In this document: positions 9,979 through 22,600 of the stretch, piece by piece | Layout: each line of letters opens with the position of its first letter | Numbering within the stretch: position 1 is the first letter of the stretch | NCBI RefSeq assembly: GCF_000234665.1 | Contig: NC_018328.1 | Span: 62,001 to 126,000, forward strand | Length of the DNA: 64,000 bases | Source of the DNA: Leishmania mexicana MHOM/GT/2001/U1103 | Taxonomy: Eukaryota > Euglenozoa > Kinetoplastea > Trypanosomatida > Trypanosomatidae | Reading direction: 5' to 3' | The notes under the pieces: model-generated | Told to the model about the DNA's origin: nothing | Seen by the model: only the letters and a program-made list of their open reading frames with translations | The model's database searches: none | Made by a program: the position numbers and the translations under genes

Positions 9979-12039
9979 ATGAACACCCTCGCAAGCCCTC
10001 GGGTTTCCATCAGCAAGCACCGCACCATGCACACCGCGGCTGCCGGCAATGCCGCTCGAAAGCAGAGCAGCAGCGGACAAACAGAGATGATTGCCGCGGC
10101 GCCGGGGCGGGAGTCGAACAAGCCGGCTGCCGAGGTCATCGTGGAGCGCATCCTAAAAGCTGCCGACCCACATGTGATGTCGCTACCGGTGTACTACGAT
10201 TATAAGAAGGATGCGCGCGTGTACAAGTGCTTCCCCAGCACACGGCAGGTTTCGACCTTGTTCGCCATGGACGGCAACACTATCGCTAAGGACTCGCCTG
10301 AGGCGCTGCAGCAGGAGGAGGATCGCCATCGCCGCATCCAGGAGGTGGAGGTGGCCGCCGCGGCGGAGACGAACCCGGACTTGGTCGAGGAAGGCGTGTC
10401 CACGCGCATCCTCAAGAACCAGTTCAACTATAGCGACCGCGGCAGCCAGACGATGAACCAGCCGATGAAAGAGCGCACCGTCATGACGGACCCGCCGCCG
10501 TCGGCCACCTTCGGCGGGCTCGCCACGGCGTGGGCCATCTACGACGCCTACGAAGGGGAGCGCATCCAGGCCGAGAAGGCAGCGGCGGCGCAACGGCGTG
10601 CCGCCCAAGCCGCACGAGCCAGCAAGGATGAAGAGAACGCGCTCTTGCATGCCGCGGCGGAAGCGTCTATCCGCGACGGTGCGGATGTCGGCCCGAAAGG
10701 CGTGGCGGAGCTGCTGGCGTCGCCGGAGTTTCGCAGCGCGCTGCAGGTAATGGAGCGCATGGTGAACCAGAACGACTGCCACGACATTATTGACGACTTC
10801 AAGTACTGGGAGGACCAGAGCGATCTTTACAAGGAGGACGGCACGCTGCTGCCCTTGTGGCGATTCTTCACGGAGAAGACGCGCAAGAAGGCCGTTACTG
10901 CCATCGCCCTCAGCGGTCGCTACCCGGACCTCTTCGCTGTCGGCTATGGTAGCTACGACTTCCTGAAGCCGAGCAAGGGCACCGTTCACTTCTTCACCCT
11001 CAAGAACGCAGTGCCAACGGGCTCCGGCGCCCCTGTTCCGGCGCACCCGGAGTTCTCCTTTCACCTAGACTGCGGTGTGCTCTGTATCGCCTTTCACCCA
11101 CGTGAGCACGCGCTGCTTGCCTGTGGCCTCTATGACGGCAGCGTGTGCGTGTTCGACATGCGGGTGAGCACCCACGACGCGGGGGGTGCGAACCACGCTC
11201 GCCCGCTCTACCGCGCCAACGTGCGCACCGGTAAGCACATGGATCCTGTGTGGCAGATCATGTGGATGGAGAGCACACTCGAGCTGTCCTTCTACTCCAT
11301 CAGCACAGATGGCCGCGTGGCGAACTGGATGCTGAACAAGAGGGAGCTGACGTCGCGGGACGTGCTGAGGCTTAACACTGGCGTGTGCACCGCGGACCCG
11401 GAGCAGATGCTGCTGAATGAGCTCGGCGGCATGTCGTTCGATTACTCACCCACCCACGACAGGATGGTCGTCGGCACGCAGGAGGGCAACCTGCTTCTGT
11501 GCACGGTCAGTCACAATGGCCAGTGCGTCGAGCGCTATGAGGGGCACAGCATGGCGGTCTACACGACGCGCTGGAGCCCATTCCACCCGGACATCTTCCT
11601 CACCTGCTCCGCAGACTGGACTGTCAAGCTGTGGATGAAGGGCTCCCCGTCTCCGTTGGTGGTGTTCGACCTCGGCGACGCCGTCGGGGATGTCGCGTGG
11701 GCGCCGTACAGCTCCACCGTGTTTGCCGCCGTCACCGCGGGTGGCAAAGTGTGTGTATTCGACGTAGCACAGAACAAGACGGAACCCCTGTGCGCGCAGA
11801 CAGTCGTGAAGAACGCGAAGCTGACTCACATCGTCTTCAGTGACGCGGACCCGATACTGCTCGTCGGTGACACTCGCGGCACCGTTCTGACTCTCAAGCT
11901 GTCCCCTAACCTGCGCAAGGTGTCGAAGCCCGGGAAGGGAGAGCCGACGGATGCGGCGCACATCAAGACGTTGGAGGTAGAGAAGCTGAACCACCTGGTA
12001 GAGGTCACCATGAAGGACCGCGCGTTGTTGGGTGTGTAG
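9979..12039 (+). CDS. DNAI1: outer-arm dynein intermediate chain 1 (DNAI1 / IC78-type WD40 protein)
   Basis: This 686-residue axonemal protein should link outer dynein arm heavy chains to the doublet microtubule in the flagellum. The family hallmark lies at residues 145-158 (LKNQFNYSDRGSQT), followed by a run of TxPPP type and an AIYDAY element, matching the N-terminal chain-binding region of human DNAI1 and Chlamydomonas IC1. A charged, Ala-rich stretch near 195-225 may be coiled coil. Residues about 300-650 form a WD40 propeller; GSVCVFDM, DWTVKLWM and KVCVFDVA are clear strand-d repeats. Length fits the family (about 680-700). The ATG at 9979 is the first in frame after the leader. Paralogues such as DNAI2 and the inner-arm chain IC138 lack this N-terminal signature, so the assignment is firm. 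Confidence 0.93.
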   Translation: MNTLASPRVSISKHRTMHTAAAGNAARKQSSSGQTEMIAAAPGRESNKPAAEVIVERILKAADPHVMSLPVYYDYKKDARVYKCFPSTRQVSTLFAMDGNTIAKDSPEALQQEEDRHRRIQEVEVAAAAETNPDLVEEGVSTRILKNQFNYSDRGSQTMNQPMKERTVMTDPPPSATFGGLATAWAIYDAYEGERIQAEKAAAAQRRAAQAARASKDEENALLHAAAEASIRDGADVGPKGVAELLASPEFRSALQVMERMVNQNDCHDIIDDFKYWEDQSDLYKEDGTLLPLWRFFTEKTRKKAVTAIALSGRYPDLFAVGYGSYDFLKPSKGTVHFFTLKNAVPTGSGAPVPAHPEFSFHLDCGVLCIAFHPREHALLACGLYDGSVCVFDMRVSTHDAGGANHARPLYRANVRTGKHMDPVWQIMWMESTLELSFYSISTDGRVANWMLNKRELTSRDVLRLNTGVCTADPEQMLLNELGGMSFDYSPTHDRMVVGTQEGNLLLCTVSHNGQCVERYEGHSMAVYTTRWSPFHPDIFLTCSADWTVKLWMKGSPSPLVVFDLGDAVGDVAWAPYSSTVFAAVTAGGKVCVFDVAQNKTEPLCAQTVVKNAKLTHIVFSDADPILLVGDTRGTVLTLKLSPNLRKVSKPGKGEPTDAAHIKTLEVEKLNHLVEVTMKDRALLGV

Positions 12040-15000
12040 AAGGGACACAAAGCGGGATGTGTGCTGGCTCCTCCTGCACACAACCACGCTTCTCGGTTGC
12101 TCTTCTCTTTCTCTCTTGTGGTGCCCTTGCCGTGATCGTTAGCGGGCCAGCACACGCATGTCGCGGTGTCAGAGTTGGTGTGGGAGACGACATGGCAGTG
12201 TTGTACGAGCTGCGCGGATGGACGTGTTTGGTTTCGCTTTTCGTTGCTTCTTCTTTGCCGCACCTCCGACGCGGCCGCTGCGCCTCGATTCTCCCTCTGC
12301 GCCCAAGGGGGCTTGGGTGTGAAAGGTGCGACTATGGAGGTGCGCTGCGGAGTTGATGTTGTTGTGCGTGTGTGTGTGTGCTTCCCCTCTCCCTTTCTCC
12401 CTCGATGTGTGCTGTGCAGAGTAGTAGTGCTTTTAGACTGCGCACCAGACGACACCCGCATACGGAGAGAACGGAGAGCACGGGGGGTAGGGAGGTGTCA
12501 TATAGAAGGGATCGCTGGATCCCGCTGTACAGGAGAGTGGCAAGTGCAGTGACATGGAGGCTTGCGCAATGGTCGTGGCCGTGCAGCGGCGGGGATGGAA
12601 GGGGAGGAGGAGGAGAGGGGAGGGCAGGACGGGAGTAAAGGCAGAGGAGTGGGTGCAACGCTCGGAGCGAGGTGTCGGGTCCTTCCGCCTCCGCGCAACG
12701 TGTTCTCCGTTCCACATCCCTCTCTCGCCCACGAATCGACTGCGCATCGCGGAGTAACGCCCCACCTCTATTGTCCGTCGCAGCCGCCCTCTTCCATCGC
12801 CGACTTGCTCCCACGTCTTCCCTTCTCCAGCCTTCATCTCTCTCCCCTTTCTTGCTATGTGCTTTCAATGCTTTCTTGGCTTCTCTGATGTAACCGAGTA
12901 CGATGTACAGTGAACCTGTGCGTGTGGCCGTGGCCGTGTGTGTCTGTGTGGGGGTGTGTGGTGGCTTTTTTATGCGCGTGAATATGTTTTGTTTCTCTGC
13001 ACATCGCTATACGCGTGCGTGTGGGTGTGCTTGGCTGCAGATGTGGCACTGTGCCTCCCCGACGTCACCACAGGCCTTTTCAACACGGAAAACAGAGAGA
13101 GGAGCAGCCAGAGACGACGACGGTCTCGGGCAGGCCTCACATCGGCATTCCCCTCTCCTTCTCCCTTCACCGAGAGACAGCGGGATGGTGATTGGTGGAG
13201 GAGGGACGCCCCGGTGCGTGCGACTATGCAAAAGAGGCAACAGCGGCTGCCGGCACAGCCACACGCCACCAGTGCTGCGCCCAGTCTACAGGAGAGGATG
13301 TCTTTCACCTCTTCTCTGCAGTGGCACTGCACTGCCACCTTCTATTTCCTCGGATAGGTGAAGATGCGTGCACCGCTCGCGTACGCGCTCCACGACTGAG
13401 GTCGGCGCGCAAGCTGTTGAATCAAGGTCGAGAGTGTGCGACAGACGCATGAGCGTGTGCTCCCCTCCGCCGCATATCCTCTTGTCTACGGTAGCAGGCA
13501 GAGTAGTCCCTGTCATTGCCCCCCCCCTCTCTCTTCACGAACCTATTTTGCTTTCGTTCTCGCACTTCCCCGCCTTGCCTTCGTCCGTATCAATTGCCTG
13601 CTCCGCTGCGCGCATCGACAACATCATGCCCGCCTTTCGCTGCAGATCCTCTCTCCAACGACGGCGACGGTCCCTGACGCACACGCGCATGCGCGTTTCA
13701 AAAGAGGTTCTGCGGAGACAACGGCGACTGGTCAGCACACGCACGCACGAGACGAGAGGTAACTAGACAGTGTCTAAAAAACTCCCATATTCTTCGTACA
13801 TGCTTCGAGTCCACCAGCTCCCTTTTCGCCCCGCCGCATCCCTCGGCTGTCCGCGCGCGCACACTTCTTCTCACAGCCCTCTGCTATCCCTGCCCCTCCC
13901 TCGTCCCCCACTCATACTCCACCCCACAACAATCAACGAGAGCAGAAGACGTGCTGGAGACACCGCCCTCAGTGTGGAGGGCCGGTGCTTCCGTTGTACT
14001 CACTCCAAGGTCTCTAGAGGGAATAGCAGAGCGATACGCCTAACAAATATATACACAGACTCACCAATACGACAGAGACACACGCACGCACGTGCGCAGT
14101 CGCCCCGCTTCCCCTCCCCCCGCGCACCGACACACTGGCGCATACACGCACTTTGGACTCTTCTTTGGGCCTCCACTCCTTTGCTCTAGAGCGTTGCCGC
14201 TGTTGGAACTATACGCGCGTGTCTTTGTTCAGTTTCCTCTCTGCGGTGCGGCTAGCCTCATCCCCACCCCGGCTCCCCTCCAACTCCTCCGCCGAAACGC
14301 TGCGCACTTTGCGCCCCCGGTCACTCGCAAGCGCCCAGATAGACGAAGCGCGACAGAGCGGAAGGGAACACAACGAAAACGTGGCAAGGCGACTGCGATA
14401 CTGGTCAGACGCCCTTCCCTTTACCTCCCCACTGAACTGCATCTTCTCCCATAGACATAGACAGACACGCACACTGAGGGACACACTTGCTCGCAAGAGC
14501 TCTCCCTCGTGCGTTGCAGACAGGCAGAAACTACGGAGGAAGGGTAAGGCGAAACGCACCACGTTCAACCCACACGCACTACCCTATCACCGCGCATTGT
14601 GTATGTGTATGTGTGTGTGTGTGTGCACGTATCGACATCGCAAGCGCCCCCGGATATAGATTCACCGTGCTCCCTCGGCACCTTTCTTTGTTGTGTGTGT
14701 GACTAGCTCGTACACACTAGTCACGCTTGACGGCGTATTTTCGCTTTCCCACGAACACATTTCTTTCCTTTTCTCACTGTGACGCGCTGGTACCTAGAGC
14801 GCGATTGGGCCGCGGCCATTGCCACGTATATCTCTGTCGTTCTCGTTCCACCCACGCACCCTTCCTCCCTTATCCATTCCATTGGCTTCCGAGGAGTGCT
14901 CCCTCGCGCGCACTCTCCTGCCCAACACATTCGCACCCTCATCGAGCACGTCCGTGAGTTGCTGCTGCTCCTGCAAGCGGAGCAATATACAAGCACAAGT

Positions 15001-16231
15001 CCTTCTTGCAAGCCTGCACCCGTTCATTGTCGCGCTATAGGGCACACCAGACACACCAGCATCACACACGCCCGTCCCTTCCCAGACTGCATCGGAACCT
15101 CTGGTGTCCCCCTCCCCCTCCTACCGCCGACCTTTCCTATCCATCGTGTTTCTTTCACCTTTCTCCACCACAGACAACCGCAGACATTTTTTTCCCGGCA
15201 GGCTCACCCGACCCTCCCTCCCCCCTCTTTCTCAGATATTGTGTTGTGCTCCTCTGTGTGCGCGCGAGTTTGAGAGAAGTTCCTGCTGGCCGCTTCCCTG
15301 CTCTCGGTGTGGTGCATTTCCGTTTCTCCATCGCACAGACGGCTTCCCTAGATACTGCCCTTGTGTCATCGCGGACGTGTTCCCCGCTCCTGCTCGTCCT
15401 TCACCTCTTCTCCCCACACGTGTAAGGGGTCTCCTCGCCGCTCGTTGCTCGTCAAGGCCTACGCACCTCTGCACGCAGACACCCGTACGTGCGTACACGG
15501 CGATAGTTTTTTTTTTAGAGTGGAAAGGCGCGGGTTGTGGGAGAGGGCGTACGTAAGCCCCACACCCTCCAAACACGCACACGCCCACATACGACGTGCA
15601 CCGGCAGAAAAGTTTCTCAGTTCGTGTTTTCAGAGCCCTTCGCGCATCGTTTGTTATATGCACACTCACTGTCTTCTGTTTCATAGACTCAGCTCGCTTT
15701 GTGCCCGGCGCCGTCGACCCTCGCCGCTCCTCTTCTTCTTCACAGGCGCATACAGGGCCGTCGCAGCGCATCGAAACTCCCTTGCACCGTCTCCCTCCCT
15801 CTCCTCACTGTTTCTACTGCGCATCTTCTTCTTGTCGGACTCGAGGGTGCGGGCGGCGCATGTGTGATCTGCTGGCTGGCCTCTGTCTTTGCCCGGCCTC
15901 CTCCTCAACTCCCTCCCTCCGTCCCTGTCTAGCCGCTGCAGCCGTTGTCTCCAGCTGCACACCATTTCCCTGGCTGCGTTCTTCCTTGTGTTTTTGTTGT
16001 TTCGTGTTTTCACGTCTCCGTTACACCTCCCTCTAGATTCGCATCCGCCTCTCCCTCCCTCCCTTCCTCCCCCCTCTTCTCCGCCTCTCTTCCGTCAGAC
16101 GAGGAGGGGGTGCGTCGTGCGGTGGAGCTTGCTTCCAAGCTCGCTTGCCCTGTTGTCTTTGCCTCCTCTGTCACCGTTTCGTTTTCTGCGGCGGCCACCG
16201 CCCTTCCTGCTCACCTGCTCATCTTGCATCA
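12040..16231 (+). other. long intergenic region (4.2 kb), no gene recognised
   Basis: Unusually long for this cluster. It holds the dynein 3' UTR, several GT- and CT-rich runs, a purine-rich patch near 12590-12640, and from about 13800 onward dense pyrimidine-rich sequence. All ORFs here are short and of low-complexity composition (Arg, Pro, Ser, His), as expected by chance from pyrimidine-rich DNA. No tRNA-like A and B boxes were noticed. An unannotated ncRNA cannot be excluded by eye. Confidence 0.6.
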
Positions 16232-17389
16232 ATGACAACGTCTATCCACAGTCGTGCTAGCAGCTCTTCCCCGGATCGACTGCCTCTCACGCCGCTGCCG
16301 TCGTCCCTGTCGACGATCACGCGTGTGTGGAACGACCGTCTGCGAGCGTTGTCGTCAGCGCGCGGCGTTGCTTCCGTGGGCGAGCCCGAGGACGTCGTCA
16401 GTGGCACCCCGAAGGCGAAGGATGAGGCGCGGCTGCGTCAGGCTGCCGTCGCCAGCGCCGGCGGTGGCCGCCTCGAAGCCGCATCCAGGGTGGATGACGG
16501 CCTCACGGACAGCCCAGCCGCGACGGTGCGGACTCGCACCTCCTCGCTCTACCCCGCAAGGACGAGCAGCAAGCGAAGGACAGCGGTAAGGTTCAAGGAT
16601 GTGACCCCAGCAGACCCTCACACTTCCGCTGTTGTCGCAGCGCGACACCCTGTCGACCCCAATGCCGAAGATATGGTGGGCCTCGTAAAGCCGCTGTTTC
16701 TGAACACGCTGCTGACTGAGGCGCAGGATGAACGGCGGCTGCTGACTCTTGTGCTGGATCTCGACGAGACGCTTGTCAGCAACCGCGACTCCCGTCAGTC
16801 AGCCGCCGTGCTACGGCCGTACTGCCTTCACGTACTGAACGCCCTGCGCCACATGAAGGAGCTGGAGATTGTGCTGTGGACAGCATCCACGAAAGAGACG
16901 GCGTTGCCGGTGGTGGATCAGCTGCATAAGACGGGCATCATCTTTGACGACATCATCTTCCGCAACAGCATGTGGTTCACGCAGCCCATTCACACGAAGG
17001 ACCTGCGGCTGCTCGGCCGCGACATGAACCGCGTGCTTATTGTCGACAACTCCGTCGGCTGCTGCAAGCTGCACCCCCGCAACGCTCTGCTCGTCGAGGA
17101 CTTCCACGGTGTGAGGCGTCGCGAAGACGCGGCTCTTGTAAATGTGTACTACGTGGTGGACGCCCTGCTCCGTATGATGCGGGAGCGTTCGATTCCGGTC
17201 TCGGAGGGACTGGGCTGCCTCATGGCAGAGGGGCAGCTGTGCCACCCGGTGAGCTACAACCTTCCTGAGTTCTTCAAGTACATACCACTGACGGAGGTGC
17301 CAGAGCTGAAGCGGCCGCCGGTCGGACGTTTTGTGCGGGCGAACACAGCACCACCAAACACGTCTATCATGCAGCATTGGGTGTATTAG
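16232..17389 (+). CDS. FCP/SCP-type (NLI-interacting factor-like) phosphatase
   Basis: The product is 385 residues. The haloacid-dehalogenase DxDxT motif is intact as DLDETL at 176-181; the first Asp would form the phospho-aspartate intermediate and the second act as acid/base. The following segments fit the family: a LWTAS block with the phosphate-binding Ser/Thr, then VDNS followed by a Leu-His-Pro-Arg-Asn element and a LVEDFHG end, as in SCP1 and Dullard relatives. The first 160 residues are Ser/Ala/Arg-rich and probably disordered. No membrane segment is evident, which argues against a Tim50 or Dullard-type anchor. Substrate is unknown; these enzymes remove Ser/Thr phosphates, often from polymerase II CTDs, but trypanosomatid RPB1 lacks heptad repeats. 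The start is the first ATG; the upstream open stretch is UTR. Confidence 0.88.
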   Translation: MTTSIHSRASSSSPDRLPLTPLPSSLSTITRVWNDRLRALSSARGVASVGEPEDVVSGTPKAKDEARLRQAAVASAGGGRLEAASRVDDGLTDSPAATVRTRTSSLYPARTSSKRRTAVRFKDVTPADPHTSAVVAARHPVDPNAEDMVGLVKPLFLNTLLTEAQDERRLLTLVLDLDETLVSNRDSRQSAAVLRPYCLHVLNALRHMKELEIVLWTASTKETALPVVDQLHKTGIIFDDIIFRNSMWFTQPIHTKDLRLLGRDMNRVLIVDNSVGCCKLHPRNALLVEDFHGVRRREDAALVNVYYVVDALLRMMRERSIPVSEGLGCLMAEGQLCHPVSYNLPEFFKYIPLTEVPELKRPPVGRFVRANTAPPNTSIMQHWVY

Positions 17390-19658
17390 CAGGCGCGAGA
17401 CAACGAGAGCAAGCGGCCGAGCTGAGGCGGGCGGCAAGGCCCAGTGCGTGGTAGAAGGGGTGCACACATCCGCGTCTATGTTTGGTCGTGTGTGCCATCA
17501 CACGGCAGTCTTTCACGGACACGCCGCACACGACAGGCGAGATGCGAGCTATTACCCACTCCCCGCTCTCCCCGTCCTCCCCCACCCCCACCCACACACA
17601 GAGGAAAGGTGGCGAGCAGGAGGTGCCGAACGGATAATGTCAGCCGTACATCCCCGCTCCCGCCACCGTTCTACCTCTGCTCGCTCACTCTCCTCCGTCA
17701 AGTGAGTAGAGTGGCTTCGGCTGCGCTATTTGGTTCCTCATTATATCCGAAAAGGTGCTGACGCACCACCGGCCCTCCCTTCTCTGTTATCCCTCCGTCC
17801 CTGTGTCGTGCATACAGGTGCGCGTGTGTGTGTGTGTGTGTTTCGGGGCATCACGGATGCGCCACCAGCCACATTTCGTTTCCATTTTCCGCACACACAA
17901 GCCTTGTCAAAGGAGACGTGCATGACAGAGCTGCCATGTGTTCACCTACTAACCGCCTCACCCACACCCCCTCCCCGCGGTTGCGAGGGCGACAGTCGCA
18001 TACACACAAGCACGTGCACCTCATGAAGGCAATCTATAGATGCGCTCGTTCCATTTTGTTTTTTTTTTCTTCTCTGCTGCCCTCTTGCACTGTCGCGCTC
18101 CCCTTACGTGCGTGAACTCGTGGACTAGCATGCGCGCATCTGTGTTGGGGGTGGATGGAGACTGAAGGGCTCTCGCGTGCGTTGCCTTTTCTTTTTCATC
18201 TCGCTCGCTCGCACGCGCGTGCTTGTCAAAGTGGTGGTGTCCTGCTGATAGGGCTGTACTCGATGTGAGCCCCCCCCCCACACACACACACACGCACACG
18301 CGCGCATAGAGAGGGTGTGTGGAAGGGGGGAACGTGTTCGCGCCTCCATCATCCCCTGAACCGTCATCGTTTCCTGCGGCGCCCATAAATTCACGTCCCA
18401 CCTCTGCCAGGTGCCACAGCTGTCCCCCTTCGCCGAGGCGCTTTTTTAGAATTGCCGTTGGCGCTGCTCCACTGCAGCGCATTTGCCGTGTCGTTATCTC
18501 TTTTGTTGCGTGCGTGTGTGTGTGTGTGTTTCGCACTCGAGTCCGTAGACGGCGCCTTTGTCCACCCTGCCTCTCGTCTCTCCGGCGTATGTAACTCGGT
18601 GTGCGGCGCCTCGCTCTCGCTTGCCCACTCCCGCTGCTGCCGCTTCTCCTCCCCTCATCCCACGAAGCAAGCGTGGACGGGCACATGTGAGGTAGGTGTG
18701 CGCGCGCGTTTTGTAAGTACCCCTGTGTGTCCGTCTGCTCACTTGTGTGTTGGTGGAACCCCCGGTCTCCCGTCCACGGAGGGACGAGGCGGAAGACGTG
18801 GAGCGTAGACGAACGAAGGCTGAAGGGCGGGCCACACCCGCCACCAGAGAAAGGGAGTCGGACTGCGGGCCGTTTGCAAGGCTCCCCCCTCCCTCCCCTG
18901 GACGTAACAGGGCAAGCTCGCAAGTCGCCGCGTAGAGGGTGCATACGTGTGAGTGTGGTGGATGCGGCCATTTCCTCTCAGTGGTAGAGCCTCGCACCAC
19001 GGCGTCATCCCCTCCAGCGTCTCCCCGCTCTACAAACTGTTGAAGTATCTACAGCGGACTAAGACGGCATGCGCAGTGCGCTCTCAGCTACGGTCTCCCA
19101 TCGTTTACCTTCTACTCTCTCTCTGCTCCACTTCTTGCCTTGTAAGTGCACGGACCGCCTCGCATCGACGCACCCACCCGTACACACCCACGACGCTTGC
19201 GCATTGGCTTGATTGCGCAGGTTTTCTCTATGTTCTCGTCTACGGGCGTGACCTCTTGTCCCCTTCACGCCGGTCACGCACGCGCCTTACGGACCTCCTC
19301 CTCCACCGGCGGCGCAATCGTTCTCCCCGCGCCCTCTCTGCGTGTGCGACTGGACGCTTGTGTGTCTGTGGTCAAGTGAGGCCTTCTTCGCGCGTGCCTG
19401 TGCCGCCGGCTCTGCGCAGGCGGGGCGTGCGAGGCAGCGAAATCGGTGTTTGCTGCACCGTACGTAGTCAGCATCGTTCTGCTGCGCGTGGCTCTCCTCT
19501 GTTCTCTCTACACACCATCATCGGCATCTTCGCACAGAGTCGAACACGCCGCGGGGCGACCATAATTGTGGCAAGTAACCCGTTTTCCGCCCCTTCCCCT
19601 CCCCCGTCACCACATCACCGCATCACTACTCCCTTCGTTTATTTGTTTTACGTTTCAG
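17390..19658 (+). other. intergenic region before LTN1
   Basis: About 2.3 kb with no supported gene. Low-complexity GT and CA runs (for example around 17826 and 18275-18305), pyrimidine-rich stretches, and short chance ORFs only. The last 80 bases are a strong pyrimidine tract leading directly into the LTN1 start codon. Confidence 0.6.
19580..19658 (+). promoter_or_regulatory. pyrimidine tract and AG abutting the LTN1 start codon
   Basis: A long C/T-rich tract has no AG until TTTCAG, which is immediately followed by ATG at 19659. If used as the spliced-leader acceptor, the mRNA would have no gene-specific 5' UTR. A second plausible acceptor lies upstream near 19540, after a C/T tract and GCACAG. 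Confidence 0.5.
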
Positions 19659-22600
19659 ATGTCCCGCGGCGTCAAGAGCTCGCAGAGCAGCGCGGCACGT
19701 GCGATGGTGTCCTCGATGGGCACCCCGGCCGGCCTTAGCTCATTCTTGGGCGGCTTTGCCACCGGCCTGGAGAGCAGGGCGGACGCTGAGCGCGAAAGCG
19801 ACTACGTCGTGAGCTTGAAGCTGCTGAGCAAGACAAGCGAGATAACGAAGCAAAAGGCGTTTGACCGGCTGCTAGAACTCATGAAATCGACCCCCGACCA
19901 GGTGCTCCTGCAGTTTGCCAGCGCCACCGTTGAGGCGATCATCCAGCATGCCCGCCACCCAAAGCCGGCGATTCGAACGTCGAGCTATCAGTTGCTCCAG
20001 GCGCTGATGAGCAAAAGTAAGGAGCTGAAGAAGACGATCGTGCCGGAGCTCAAAGTTCTGTCAGGTGTCTGGGTTATGGGGATGAACGACATGGAAACCT
20101 CCGTCTGCCAGGCAGCCGCGGCCGCCTTCGATGCCGCTTTTCCCGCGGAAAAGAAAACGCTCATGCTGCAGCAGTTGATGGACGCCGTTATGGTGAGTCT
20201 GCGCACCGCTGTGGAGGAGGTGATGGCCTCGAAGAAACCGCTGCAGGATGACTCGCTGGACCACAACGCGAACAAGATCTATGCGGCGCTCAAGTCGATG
20301 GGGTACATGATCAAGCAAGTGAGCGCCGCGCAGACAGAAGTGCTGAAGTTTGTGCAGGACCCGCAGCTGCTGGGAGCGCTTCTGCCGCCGCGAGAGGCGC
20401 CCAAGTCCTACCTGCTCGTCAAAACACCACTCGCTCGCTCCGCGGTGCTGGCGCTCCTGCGCGACGTGGTGTCCTTCTGCCCTGCGAGCCCCAAGATACA
20501 CCAACTCGTGTCGCAGGCACTCTTCGGATCGATCCTGGACCCGAACGTAGCGATGGCTTCGCGGACGTGGGAGCTCCTCCTCTTTTGGTGCCGCACCAAC
20601 GTCTCGGATGTGGTGAGCCACATGAAGGGCGGGTTTCTCGATGACGTGGTGAACTGCTTCATGGGGTGCCAGCAAAGTGAGCTTGGGGAGGTGATCTTCC
20701 CGTGTCTGTTCCCTCTCTTGACCTCGCTCTCCAAGGACGCGCGGTGCGATGGCATCCTGGATGAGTTTTGTGCGGCGCTGGTGGAGCGACTGAGCGTACT
20801 GAGCGAGACGCCAAACGTGAGCGCCCACGACCTGAAGGTGGTGCTGACGGCGCTGATGGAGTGCTGGGAGCTGCACTGCGTGCGCAAGAAGACCAGCCGC
20901 GCGTCTGAGGACAGCGTGGAGCTGCTGACGGTCATTAGCTTCAACGTAGTGAAGCTCATGCAGACAGAGGCAAAGGCGACGCGCTACCAGGCTGTCATCA
21001 TAGCCACTATGGCAAAGAGCCTCCTCAAGACCGCCAACCGGTGCGAGGATGTGTTCAGGCAGTGTTTGACCGTGATTGGCGCGCAACCAGGAGCGGCGTT
21101 TCGCGTGCTCCCAGACTCCCCCGAACCAGCCGTGCAACACAGCTTTGCTCTCTTCCAGGCTCGCCTGCTGGGGCGGCTGTGCGCGAGTATGTCAACGCCA
21201 CCGCCACCAGCGCCTGCTGCGACGGCGACGTCGACGCGGACAGAGGGTGCGAGCACTGCACACTGCAAGGCGCTGGTCGCAGATGTGGCGAACACGTGGC
21301 TGCTGCAGCAAGTAGCCCTCAGCCCTGATGAGCACAAGTGGGATCGACTCGCCGCCTTCTTTTGTGAAACATGCGACACCCCCTTCTGCCCCTCCGACGC
21401 GGTGGCGGACGCCGTCCTAGGCATCCTGTGCGCGTATGTGAGGCATACCCATGGCGAAGAGACCTCGGCACAGGCGCATACACGTGAAAGCAGGGCGGCG
21501 CTGGCGACTTTGGTAAAGGCGGCTCTGGAGTGGAAGGACCGCCCCGCTTCCCAGGACTTGATGGAGGCGACAGCGTCCACTCAGGAGCAGACACTGAAGG
21601 AAGCTGCGCTGCGGCACTTGATGCAGGACCCGGCGAGGCTGTGTGAGGTACTAACCTGCGCCGTCGCCCAGTGCGACGTTAACTGTGTTCGCCAGTGCGT
21701 CGCGGTATACGTCGAGCGTGAGATGACGCTCTCGGAGGAGCAGCGACGCGGTGTGCTGGAGGCTCTATGCACTTCGGTGAAGGAAACGCTAGCAATGATT
21801 ACGGAGAGCGCGGCGGACTCGGACGTAGAGTCGACAACCACTAGCGACTCGGCGTCCAGCTACAGCTCCTCCGAGACTTCGTCGACGTCATCTGCGTCGC
21901 CGTCGACAAGCGACAGCGGTCTCAACAGTAACACGGCGGATGCTGACACATCCGCCGCAGGTGGTGGCGATACAGCCAACCTCGCCCCGGAAGCGAGGGA
22001 GCGGATGAAAAAATGGGCGCAACTCTTGCGCAGCGGCGGTGCCTTTGCCGGGCTTTTGCATCTAGACGCCGCGTACGTTGTGGGCCACCTGCTGACACCT
22101 CTTTCCTACATCAGTGCCGCTGTGGCGACGCGCGTGTTTGTGGAGCAGTACATCTCTGTGAAGGCAATGCGAGTCGCGCTGCAAGGGCAGCAATGCCACA
22201 ACGAGGGCAGCGGCAGCAGCGGCAGCGAGGGCGACGATGACTTGCTAGCGTACGCGATGGAGCGGAAGGTGCACTGGTCGAGCATCGCCGATTGCAATGC
22301 CGTCACGGCGGAGGTGGAGGAGCTGCTGGACAGCTACTCCGTCCGCCACGAGGACCGCGACGCCGTGGCCATGGCACTTCTCCACTCCGTCTTCAGCGAC
22401 GACGACGATCTGCCGCTCTCCTTCTTCGCTGTCTACCGACTCTCCCAGCTCGTGCCGTACGCCTCCACGGCGTGCCTGCAGTCGTTCGCGACGTCGGAGT
22501 CGGTGTGGCAGCAGGCGGCGGTGGAGGTGCAAGCTGCCGCGCTGGCCAGCAACGAGCCGACCCTCTCACTCTATGATGGCTATCTCTCTCTCGACCTTCT

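Noticed and set aside
16145..16231. Non-ATG upstream starts for the FCP-type phosphatase (also LTN1 at 19566, METTL17-like at 32613, PIGO at 36646)
   Set aside because: TTG or GTG starts are not expected in kinetoplastid nuclear genes; each has a suitable ATG shortly downstream in the right context.
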